Shown here in pieces: positions 15,426 through 22,649 of a stretch of 40,035 bases of DNA. Each line of letters begins with the position of its first letter. The first letter of the stretch is position 1. The DNA lies in the NCBI RefSeq assembly GCF_002291145.1, contig NZ_NTGE01000145.1:1-40035 (forward strand). The letters run 5' to 3'. Made by a program: the position numbers and the translations under genes. The stretch comes from Streptomyces sp. SA15. Lineage in GTDB: Bacteria; Actinomycetota; Actinomycetes; Streptomycetales; Streptomycetaceae. The notes beneath the pieces were generated by a model. That model made no database searches and was not told where the DNA came from. It saw only the letters and a program-made list of their open reading frames with translations.

Positions 15426-16319
15426 ATGTTCCGCGGCCTGAGCGCCTTCCCCCTCACACCCACTGATGAACACGGCGTCGACGAGACGGCATACGCCACG
15501 CTCGTCGCTCGCCTCGCAGCCGTCGGCGTCGACTCGATCGGCGCGCTCGGCTCCACCGGCGGGTATGCCTACCTCACCCGGGAACAGCGTGCCCTCGCCG
15601 TGAAGATCGCGGTCGAGGCCGCTGATGGCGTGCCTGTCATGGTCGGTATCGGCGCGCTGCGCACCGCCCATGTCCTGGAATTGGCCGAGGACGCGCAGAA
15701 GGCGGGGGCCTCCGGTGTGTTGCTTGCTCCCATGACGTATCAGCCGCTCACCGAGGACGAGGTGTTCGGCCTGTACGAGGACGTCACCCGCGAGTTGTCC
15801 GTCCCGCTGTGCGTCTACGACAACCCTGGCACCACACATGTGCACTTCACCGACGAACTGCACGGCCGGATCGCCCAGTTGCCGCATGTCGGCTCGATCA
15901 AGATTCCCGGTGTGCCCGAAGACCCGGCGCAGGCCAAGGCCCGGGTCGACGCACTGCGGGCGCTGATCCCGGAGACGGTCACCATCGGTGTGAGCGGCGA
16001 CTGGACGGCCGCCCGCGGTCTGAATGCCGGCTGCGACGCCTGGTACTCGGTGATCGGCGGTACGTTCCCGCAGACCGCTCTCGCCCTCACTCGCGCTGCT
16101 CAGAGCGGTGACGCCGAACGGGCGACGGACCTGTCCGACGAGCTCGAGCCGCTGTGGGCCCTGTTCCGCCGCCACGGCAGCCTGCGCGTCATGTCCGCTG
16201 CCGTTTCTCACCTGGGTCTGACGGGGGAGCCGAACCTGCCGCTTCCGCTGCGGGGGTTGGACGAGGTCGCACGTCAGGATGTCGTCGCCGCGCTGAGCGC
16301 CCTCGAGCTCACCGCCTGA
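15426..16319 (+). CDS. Dihydrodipicolinate synthase/N-acetylneuraminate lyase family aldolase
   Basis: 297 aa (beta/alpha)8 class-I aldolase. The Schiff-base lysine is Lys159 (GSIKIPG) and the catalytic Tyr131 is in VYDNPG. The substrate loop usually written GTTGE reads GSTGGYAYL, so the carboxylate-binding pattern departs from true DapA and lysine synthesis is unlikely. A pyruvate- or 2-oxoacid-dependent aldolase or hydratase is more probable. A very good GAAGGAG precedes the ATG. It sits between a MocR regulator and an MFS permease (12 bp downstream), forming a small regulator-enzyme-transporter unit. Confidence 0.88.
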   Translation: MFRGLSAFPLTPTDEHGVDETAYATLVARLAAVGVDSIGALGSTGGYAYLTREQRALAVKIAVEAADGVPVMVGIGALRTAHVLELAEDAQKAGASGVLLAPMTYQPLTEDEVFGLYEDVTRELSVPLCVYDNPGTTHVHFTDELHGRIAQLPHVGSIKIPGVPEDPAQAKARVDALRALIPETVTIGVSGDWTAARGLNAGCDAWYSVIGGTFPQTALALTRAAQSGDAERATDLSDELEPLWALFRRHGSLRVMSAAVSHLGLTGEPNLPLPLRGLDEVARQDVVAALSALELTA

Positions 16320-16330
16320 GTACGCGCGCC

Positions 16331-17577
16331 ATGAACCATCGGACCACCGCGACCGGAGCGAACGCGGCGAGCGTGTCGACTTCGACGGGTGGCCGCGGGG
16401 GCGGCCTGGTGCGCTACGTCGTCGCCGCGGCCCTGGCCCGCACCGCCGACGGGGGAGCGGTCGTCGCCGTCATCCTGCTCGTCACCTCGTCGGGTGGCTC
16501 GGGGACGCTCGCGGGTGCGCTCGGCGCGTGCATCACCGCACCGCACCTGCTCGGCCCGTTCGTCGCCCGCCCGCTGGACCTCGCGCAGGACGGACGCAAG
16601 GTCATCGCGTCGGCCTGTCTGCTGTACGCCGCTGTGCTCGCCACGGGTGTACTGACGTATGCCCGTGCGCCCGCCCTGGTGACCGCGCTGCTGCTGGCCG
16701 TGGCCGGCACCTGCGGCCCCCTGCTGACCGGCGGCATCAGCAGCCGGCTGCCCGCGATCGTCGGACCGGAGACGCGCACCCAGCGGCGGGCGCAGGGCTG
16801 GGATGTGGCCACGTACGGCATCGGTGGCACTGTCGGTCCGTCTCTCGTGGCGGCCCTGTCGGGCTGGGCCTCACCCTCTGCTGCCGCTCTTGCCCTGGCG
16901 GGCGGCGCCGGTGTCGCGGCGGGGTGCGTGCTCCTCCTGCCCTACGCGCCTGCGGCCCACGGTGGGGACAGGACCGCGATTCTCAAGCCGGGGCCCACCC
17001 TGGCGCTCGTGGCTCGCACCGGCCGGCTGCGGCGCACCGTCTACCTGACCATGATCGTCGCGCTCGGGTTGCCGCACTGCCGATCACCGCAGTGCACATG
17101 ACCAAGGTCCTGGGTATCGACACATCCACCGCGGCGGTGCTGACCGCCGCCTACGGACTCGGCAACCTGGCCGGCTCCGCGGTGGTGATGGTCTTCCCGC
17201 TCACCGGCGATCCGGACCGCCTCATGAGCCGCCTCGCCCTGGGCGTCGTCGTCGGCCTCGGCGTGGTCGCCGCGAGCCACGTCTTCTCCCTGTCCGTGGC
17301 GGCGTACGGGCTGACAGGTGTTCTCAACGCCCTTTTCTTCGCCGCCACTTTGGCGGCCCGCACCGAGTACGCACCCGCGGGGGTACGCGCTCAGGTCTTC
17401 ATGTGGGTGGCGGCCTTGAAAATCACGTCGGGGTCCGCGGGTACCGCCGTCGCCGGTTCTCTTACGGGCTTGGACGTCCGTCTTCCTCTGCTCCTCGGCG
17501 CCGCCGGGATTTCGGCAGCTGTCCTGGCGGCGACGCTCGAGAAACGGGCCGCCGGGAGCCTCACAGGTGCACGGTGA
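16331..17577 (+). pseudogene. MFS permease with an internal frameshift
   Basis: Two adjoining frames together encode a 12-helix major facilitator protein of about 414 aa. The first frame (16331 to about 17066, 246 codons) starts MNHRTTATGANAAS and covers the N-terminal helices. After CTCGGG at 17063-17068 it reads into LPHCRSPQCT and a stop at 17101. The other frame continues the protein as VAALPITAVHMTKVLG through to LEKRAAGSLTGAR. Both parts keep G/C third positions, so loss of one base in or near the GGG is the simplest cause. It is either a fresh pseudogene or a sequencing error. No classic slippery heptamer is present. Probably cotranscribed with the aldolase (12-bp gap). Confidence 0.8.
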
Positions 17578-17585
17578 CCGAGCAT

Positions 17586-17611
17586 GGCGGGCACCCTCTC
17601 GGGTACCCGCC
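17586..17611. terminator. Bidirectional hairpin between convergent genes
   Basis: GGCGGGCACCC (17586-17596) pairs with GGGTACCCGCC (17601-17611), one mismatch, around TCTC. It lies between the convergent MFS and flavin reductase stop codons. Confidence 0.75.
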
Positions 17612-17618
17612 GCGCGAG

Positions 17619-18248
17619 TCACCCGACGCGCGTTGCGGCCTTGGCTGTCTCCGACCGGAAGCCGTGGCCGAGTTCGGGCGCGAGCCCGTGGTAGTGGCGG
17701 AAGTTGTAGATGAGCGGGCTCCATGCACTGGGGTCGATGTGGTGCGTGCCGGGTACGGTGATGCGCTCGTCGGCGTGGACCCGGACCACCTCGCACTCGA
17801 CGGACAGGAAGCGGCCCTCCCCGCCCGGGGTCAAGGCGATGGACCTTGCCTCGAGCTGGAGGGGGCACTCGGCGACCCGAGGCGGCCGCACGAGGTCACA
17901 GGAGCGCGGGGTCAGCCCGGCGGCGGCGAACTTGTCGTGCTCGTACCGGTACACCGCCCGCTTGCTCTCCGGTACCGGATCGGCGCCGGTGAGCGGCGCC
18001 AGGCTCTCCACCCGCTCCCACAGATCGGGTGAGGCGAGGTTGATCACCACATCCGGTCGCTCGGCCAGGTTGCGCACCGTCTGGCTCTCGCTGCCCAGGC
18101 CCAGGACGATGTGCTGTCCCAGTGCCCAGGCGGACGAGATGGGAGCGAGGTTGAAGGTCCCGTCCGCGTTTTCCGTGGTGAGCAGGACCACCGGCGTGCC
18201 GAAGTAGAGGATGCTCGGCCGAATCACTCGATGCGTCTCAGTCGTCAT
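17619..18248 (-). CDS. Flavin reductase-like domain protein
   Basis: 209 aa of the flavin reductase-like (FMN-binding split barrel) family, which binds FMN and reduces it with NAD(P)H or serves as an oxidoreductase. The core TPVVLLTTENADGTFNLAPI and SSAWALGQHIVLGL is at about 18-54. A later SVECEVVRVHADE strand and the C-terminal region RHYHGL complete the fold. The ATG has no Shine-Dalgarno sequence, but TAGCGT ends about nine bases upstream on its strand, so it may be leaderless. It diverges from an ArsR-type regulator, with an inverted repeat between them. Confidence 0.82.
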   Translation of the reverse strand: MTTETHRVIRPSILYFGTPVVLLTTENADGTFNLAPISSAWALGQHIVLGLGSESQTVRNLAERPDVVINLASPDLWERVESLAPLTGADPVPESKRAVYRYEHDKFAAAGLTPRSCDLVRPPRVAECPLQLEARSIALTPGGEGRFLSVECEVVRVHADERITVPGTHHIDPSAWSPLIYNFRHYHGLAPELGHGFRSETAKAATRVG

Positions 18249-18260
18249 GAGAAGGACGCT

Positions 18261-18275
18261 AAACGCGGAACGTTT
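18261..18275. promoter_or_regulatory. AAACG-CGGAA-CGTTT inverted repeat
   Basis: Perfect 5-bp arms in the 65-bp gap between the divergent flavin reductase and ArsR-type genes. It overlaps the likely start region of the reductase transcript, so it is a good candidate operator for the adjacent regulator. Confidence 0.55.
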
Positions 18276-18313
18276 CGATGGGCGTCGAAGCGAGGACCGC
18301 GGACAATGGAGCG

Positions 18314-19042
18314 GTGACCAGCCCTGACGTGTATGCCGACGAGCCGGATCTGGCTGCTCTGGCGGCCCTCCTGGCCGACCGTACGCGCGCTGCTTTCTGT
18401 CTTGCGCTCCTCGACGGCCGGGCCTGGACGGCGACGGAACTGGCCCGTCTTGCCGGCGTCGCCCCGTCCACCGCGACGAGCCATCTGCACAGACTGGTGG
18501 CCGGGGGCCTGCTGGCCGAGGAACGAAAGGGCCGCCACCGCTACGTTCGGCTCGCCGACCCGGACATCGCCGAGATGATCGAAGGGCTTGCCGCACGGGC
18601 ACCTCAACGTCCGGTGCCGGTACGTTCACTCACCGCTGTCCGTCGTCACCGTGGTCTCTCCTTCGCCCGTATCTGTTACGACCACCTGGCAGGTTCCCTG
18701 GCCGTCGCGATCACGGACGCGATGACCACCGAGGGGTACCTGGCCTGGGACTACGGGCCGACGCTCACCGCCGCGGGAGCCGGCTGGCTAAGGGAGGTGG
18801 GCATCGCCGACGAACCCTCCGCATCGTCGGCGTACCGCCCGCATGTGCGCACCTGCCTCGACTGGACCGAGCATCGTCTCCACCTGGCGGGCGGTGTGGG
18901 CGCGTCCGTCTTCCGCCACGCGGTCGAGGAGTCGTGGCTCGTCCGCGTGGACGACACGCGTGTCGTGAGGCTGACGGACCACGGCCGCGACGCTCTTCGC
19001 CTGCATCTGCGCCTGCTGGACGAGGCGCTGACGGTCGGCTGA
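18314..19042 (+). CDS. ArsR-type winged-helix regulator with long C-terminal domain
   Basis: 242 aa. The N-terminal winged HTH (about 10-82) carries TELARLAGVAPSTATSHLHR as the recognition region and the wing ERKGRHRYVRL. The roughly 160-residue C-terminal domain is far longer than in metal-sensing ArsR proteins (about 100-120 aa total). No Cys-x-Cys metal site is present in the HTH, so the signal is not obviously a metal. GGAG lies just upstream of GTG 18314; an ATG at 18278 is in frame but lacks such a site. It probably controls the divergent flavin reductase. Confidence 0.85.
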   Translation: MTSPDVYADEPDLAALAALLADRTRAAFCLALLDGRAWTATELARLAGVAPSTATSHLHRLVAGGLLAEERKGRHRYVRLADPDIAEMIEGLAARAPQRPVPVRSLTAVRRHRGLSFARICYDHLAGSLAVAITDAMTTEGYLAWDYGPTLTAAGAGWLREVGIADEPSASSAYRPHVRTCLDWTEHRLHLAGGVGASVFRHAVEESWLVRVDDTRVVRLTDHGRDALRLHLRLLDEALTVG

Positions 19043-19091
19043 GGCCGAGTTGCCGAGGCACCGCCGCGTAAGTCATCGAGCGGGGGTGATG

Positions 19092-19112
19092 CCGAAGCGT
19101 CGCCTCGGTTTT
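19092..19112 (+). terminator. Hairpin with T-tract after the ArsR-type gene
   Basis: CCGAAGC (19092-19098) pairs with GCCTCGG (19102-19108), six of seven, loop GTC, followed by TTTT. It resembles a classic intrinsic terminator, uncommon in this GC range. The remaining 160 bp to the convergent tetR stop hold nothing I can name. Confidence 0.5.
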
Positions 19113-19271
19113 GCACGGAGGCGGACGGATCATCCCGAACGATCTGCGGTCCGAAGATTGCGGCATGGTCCAGCGACGCACTCGGTCCGTGGCTCGGTGT
19201 GGTGCATCCTCCGGTACACCTCGGCCGGGATCCAAAGGGCGCCGCCCGCCCCGAGTTGGGCTGCGGCCCAC

Positions 19272-19916
19272 TCACTCATCGGCGCGGTCGTGGTCGAAGA
19301 GCAGGTGTACGAAGTCGGTGACGGGCCCGATGATGTCGAGGTCCTGGTCGAGCACCCACTGCAGTTGGAGCCCGTTGAGCACGGCATGGAAGAGGGCCGC
19401 GGCGCTCTCCGGGCTGACGCCCTCGCGGATCCTGCTGCGGGTTGCCTCGTCGTGGAATCCCTCGGCGAACTGCGCGCGCCCGCGTTCGTAGCGCTCGGCG
19501 AAGTAGGCGTGGGCGGGATGATCCGAGCGTGAGGCCGCGGCGGCGAGCTCGATCCACAGGCGCATCAACTCGGGCGCCTTCTGGTGGTGGCGGATGAGTT
19601 CGCCGAGATAGGGCGCGAGCTGGTCCGGGCTGTCGACCTGTGCCACGCCCTGCTGCCATTCCTCGGCGTCGCGTTCCGCGAGCACCGCGGCGAGGAGTTC
19701 GTCCTTGTTGCGGAAGTGATGCAGGAGTCCGGCGTGGGTGATGCCGGCCCGGTCCGCGATGTCGCGCAGGGAGGCTTTGGCGTAGCCGTTCTCGGCGAAA
19801 CTGTCGCGTGCGGCCCGTACGATCTCCGCTCTGCGGGCCGGTGTCTTGGCGTACGGCCCACGCGCTTTTGCCTGGCCCACGGTGTGCTCACTCTCCTCGA
19901 CGAAGCTGGTCCGCAT
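19272..19916 (-). CDS. TetR family regulator, probable repressor of the glycoside operon
   Basis: 214 aa. The TetR HTH is at about 28-75 (EIVRAARDSFAENGYAKASL, then ITHAGLLHHFRNKDELLAAV). The C-terminal ligand domain is typical in length. The start is uncertain: ATG 19916 lacks a ribosome-binding site, and the GTG at codon 13 (VGQAKARGPYAK) has GAGGAG somewhat far upstream. It diverges from the ABC/glycosidase operon. Two matching quasi-palindromes in opposite orientation lie in the 216-bp gap, one near each gene. It most likely represses the operon and itself until a transported glycoside or aglycone binds. Confidence 0.88.
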   Translation of the reverse strand: MRTSFVEESEHTVGQAKARGPYAKTPARRAEIVRAARDSFAENGYAKASLRDIADRAGITHAGLLHHFRNKDELLAAVLAERDAEEWQQGVAQVDSPDQLAPYLGELIRHHQKAPELMRLWIELAAAASRSDHPAHAYFAERYERGRAQFAEGFHDEATRSRIREGVSPESAAALFHAVLNGLQLQWVLDQDLDIIGPVTDFVHLLFDHDRADE

Positions 19917-19945
19917 CGGTTGTGCGCATCAACTGTGAGCAAAAA

Positions 19946-19961
19946 CTTACCACATGGTTGG
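19946..19961. promoter_or_regulatory. Operator A of the tetR/ABC divergent region
   Basis: CTTACCACATGGTTGG contains the palindrome ACCA-CA-TGGT. Its reverse complement recurs at 20069-20084 with two differences. It lies 29 bp upstream of the tetR start, so it probably mediates autoregulation. Confidence 0.6.
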
Positions 19962-20068
19962 GATTCACCTTCCCGCACCGCGGAGTCGAGTAAAAGATAA
20001 CGCTCTGGTTACGAACATCGACCGTACTCTTCCCGCCCTCCGTCGTGCGGCCTACCGTCCAGCGAAAA

Positions 20069-20084
20069 CCAACCGCGTGGTAAG
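20069..20084. promoter_or_regulatory. Operator B of the tetR/ABC divergent region
   Basis: CCAACCGCGTGGTAAG is the inverted counterpart of operator A (14 of 16 positions), 48 bp upstream of the lipoprotein start. The pair points to one regulator controlling both transcripts. Confidence 0.6.
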
Positions 20085-20132
20085 AGTTGGCGCGATCGCT
20101 CACAGCCGGTTCCTGGACGAAGGAAGCCATCC

Positions 20133-21692
20133 ATGCGCATACGACACCCGCACCCGCGATCACATGCTCGAACCACGGCCGTCCTGGGGGCCGCCGCCGC
20201 ACTGCTCGCATCGTCGGCGTGCGACAGCCAGTCGACCGGAGCGTCGTCGTCCTCGAGCACGACGCTCGCCATCTCCGTCTTCGGCACGCCCAACTCGTTC
20301 GAACCCACCCAGCTCCTCGAAGGGCAGCAGATGTACATCTGGGACTCGGTCTACGACACGCTGCTGATCCAGGACAACAAGGGCCGGCTTCAGCCCGGCG
20401 CGGCCGAGAGCTGGCAGTACTCCAGCGACGCACGGACGTTGACGCTGAAGCTGCGCACCGGCATGAAGTTCAGCTCGGGTTCCCCCGTCGGCTCGGCTGC
20501 CGTGAAGGCGACGCTGGAGCGGATCAAGGCGACGCCCGGACCGAACCAAGGGGTGCTCGCTTCCGTCGCCTCGGTGGAGGCACCCGACGCCCACACTGTG
20601 GTGATCAAGCTGAAGCAGCCGGACGGTTCGCTGCTGACCTCGCTCTCGACGGCCGCAGGTGTCATCGGCGACCCGAAGACGATGACCTCCAAGAGCGCCG
20701 CACTGAACCCGGTCGGCTCAGGCCCGTACACCCTCGACAAGGGGGCCACGGTGAACGGGTCGGTGTATGTGCTCAAGCGGCGCGACGACTACTGGAACAA
20801 GAAGGCTTACCCCTTCTCGACCGTCAAGATCCGAGTGATCGCCGACCAGACGGCCGCGGCCAACGCCCTCAAGGCGGGCGAGACCAACGCCGGCACGATC
20901 GATGTCACGCAGGTCGGTTCCTTCAAGTCGGCGGGCTTCGAGACCAATCACGTCCAGGCAACCGCGGTCGCGGCGCTGGTCCTGGGCGACCGTGCGGGGG
21001 ACGTGCTCAAGCCGCTCGGTGACGTGCGGGTCCGTAAGGCGATCACCATGGCCTTCGACCGCGCCAAGATGGTCAAGCAGTTACTCGGGGGCTCGGGACG
21101 GCCGACCGAGCAGATCTTCAACCCCAAGGGGCCGGGCCACGATCCGGCGCTGGACCAGACGTACTCCTATGACCCGGCCGCCGCGAAGAGGCTGCTGTCC
21201 GAGGCCGGGTACCCGGACGGCTTCTCCGTGATCATGCCGAGCCTCGTCTTCACCAAGCCGTTCGAGCCGACGTTCTCGCAGGCGCTCGCCGACATCGGGG
21301 TCAAAGTGAAGTGGCAGCCGGTGCCCGCGCAGCAGAGCGTCTCCGCCCTCGCTTCCAAGAAGTATCCGATGTTCCTGATCGTCGACGGTCTGAACACCAC
21401 CCCGATCGAGGCGCGCAACTTCTACAGCCCCACCGGCTACCGCAACGTGTTCAACTCCACGGACCCCGAGCTCACCAAGCTGCTGGACCGGGCGAACCGG
21501 GAGCTCGACCCCGCCAAGGCGGCGGACGCCTACCAGGAGATCAACAAGTTCGGCGTCGAGAACGCCTGGTACGCGCCCGTGTTCTACATCGGGAGCGACT
21601 GGGCGACCAAGAAGGGCATCACCTACCTCGGTGACGGCTCCTCGACGCTCGCCACCATCCGGCAGTTCGGCGTCGCCGACCAGGCCTCCTGA
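20133..21692 (+). CDS. ABC transporter solute-binding lipoprotein, family 5
   Basis: 519 aa of the peptide/nickel/oligosaccharide-binding family 5 (DppA/OppA type). A lipoprotein signal peptide ends ALLASSAC, lipidated Cys30, followed by a Ser-rich linker. The mature part has the family features NSFEPTQLLEGQQMYIWDSV, AESWQYSSDARTLTLKLR and a DVRVRKAITMAFDRAKMV segment. It captures the substrate at the outer face of the membrane. GGAAG lies upstream of the ATG. Codon 317 (21081-21083) is TTA, the rare leucine codon read by the bldA tRNA, so production should be developmentally limited. It is first in a seven-gene operon with glycosidases, so the ligand is probably a glycoside or oligosaccharide, not a peptide. 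Confidence 0.93.
   Translation: MRIRHPHPRSHARTTAVLGAAAALLASSACDSQSTGASSSSSTTLAISVFGTPNSFEPTQLLEGQQMYIWDSVYDTLLIQDNKGRLQPGAAESWQYSSDARTLTLKLRTGMKFSSGSPVGSAAVKATLERIKATPGPNQGVLASVASVEAPDAHTVVIKLKQPDGSLLTSLSTAAGVIGDPKTMTSKSAALNPVGSGPYTLDKGATVNGSVYVLKRRDDYWNKKAYPFSTVKIRVIADQTAAANALKAGETNAGTIDVTQVGSFKSAGFETNHVQATAVAALVLGDRAGDVLKPLGDVRVRKAITMAFDRAKMVKQLLGGSGRPTEQIFNPKGPGHDPALDQTYSYDPAAAKRLLSEAGYPDGFSVIMPSLVFTKPFEPTFSQALADIGVKVKWQPVPAQQSVSALASKKYPMFLIVDGLNTTPIEARNFYSPTGYRNVFNSTDPELTKLLDRANRELDPAKAADAYQEINKFGVENAWYAPVFYIGSDWATKKGITYLGDGSSTLATIRQFGVADQAS
21081..21083 (+). promoter_or_regulatory. In-frame TTA codon in the binding-protein gene
   Basis: Leu317 in MVKQLLGG is encoded by TTA. In Streptomyces TTA is rare and read by the bldA leucyl-tRNA, which appears late in growth. 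See also 21720-21722. Confidence 0.8.
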
Positions 21693-21704
21693 GAGAGCCG
21701 CATC

Positions 21705-22649
21705 ATGATCCTCTACGTGTTACGTCGCCTCGGCGCGGGCCTGGTACTCGCCGTCCTGGTGACCATGATCACGTTCCTCCTGCTGAGCACCTCGTTCGAC
21801 GATGTCGCCAGCAGCATCGTCGGGAGTGGCGCGACACCCGCCCGCGTCCAGGCACAGAAGGCCCAACTGGGGCTCGACCGCCCGCTGTTCACGCAGTACC
21901 TGGACTGGCTTTCCCACGCGATGCGCGGTGACCTGGGCCTGTCCTACTTCACCAGCGAGCCCGTCCGGTCGGCCATCGCGGCCCGCCTCGGCGTCACGCT
22001 GTGGATCGTGCTCACCGCGCTGCTCGTGACCGTGGTGATCAGCGTGGCGCTCGGCGTCCTGGCCGCCACCCGCGGCGGCGCCGTCGACCGGCTCGCACAA
22101 GGTGTGTCGATGGTCGGCTACCTGGTGCCGAACCTGCTCATCGCGATCGCCCTCGTCTACGTCCTGGCCATCGAGCTGCACAGGTTCCCCGCCACCGGCT
22201 ACACACCGCTGTCGCAGGACCCGGCCCGCTGGGCATCCACCATCGCCATCCCGGTGGTCGCGCTGATGATGAGCGGCGTCGCGGGCCTCACCGCCCAGAT
22301 CCGCGGCGCCATGATCGGTGAGCTGCGCAAGGACTACGTCCGCACCCTGCGCACCCGGGGGATACCGACCCGGTCGATCGTGCTGCGCCATGCCCTGCGG
22401 GGCGCGGCCGGGCCGGCGCTCACGGTGCTGTCGCTGGAGTTCATCCAGATGCTCGGCGGTGCCCTCGTCATCGAGCAGGTCTTCGCGCTTCCGGGCTTCG
22501 GCCAGTACGCCTTCAACGCCTCCTTGCAGGGCGACGTCCCGATCATCATGGGCATCAGTCTGTTCGGTGTGCTGCTCGTGGTGGGCGTCAACCTCGTCGT
22601 GGACCTGGTCAACGGCTGGCTCAACCCGAAGGCGAGGATCCTGAGTTGA
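21705..22649 (+). CDS. ABC transporter permease, DppB type
   Basis: 314 aa with six membrane helices. The N-terminal helix MILYVLRRLGAGLVLAVLVT and the LDRPLFTQYLDWL and GDLGLSY motifs are typical of DppB/OppB permeases. The EAA loop that contacts the ATPase is KDYVRTLRTRGIPTRSIVLR (about residues 208-227). It forms the translocation pore with the next gene's permease domain. It follows the lipoprotein by 12 bp and overlaps the next start (TTGA). Codon 6 (21720-21722) is TTA, so a second bldA checkpoint sits at the very start of this gene. Confidence 0.93.
   Translation: MILYVLRRLGAGLVLAVLVTMITFLLLSTSFDDVASSIVGSGATPARVQAQKAQLGLDRPLFTQYLDWLSHAMRGDLGLSYFTSEPVRSAIAARLGVTLWIVLTALLVTVVISVALGVLAATRGGAVDRLAQGVSMVGYLVPNLLIAIALVYVLAIELHRFPATGYTPLSQDPARWASTIAIPVVALMMSGVAGLTAQIRGAMIGELRKDYVRTLRTRGIPTRSIVLRHALRGAAGPALTVLSLEFIQMLGGALVIEQVFALPGFGQYAFNASLQGDVPIIMGISLFGVLLVVGVNLVVDLVNGWLNPKARILS
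21720..21722 (+). promoter_or_regulatory. In-frame TTA codon in the permease gene
   Basis: Codon 6 (Leu in MILYVLRR) is TTA. Early TTA codons are expected to have the strongest effect on expression when the bldA tRNA is scarce. Confidence 0.8.

Noticed and set aside
16331..17101. Programmed -1 frameshift in the MFS gene
   Set aside because: CTCGGGTTG is not a slippery heptamer and no downstream stem was evident. Base loss or sequencing error is simpler.
19130..19278. 49-codon minus-strand frame starting MSEWAAAQLGAGG and overlapping the tetR stop
   Set aside because: The ATGA overlap is attractive, but no ribosome-binding site, family or continued coding bias was seen.
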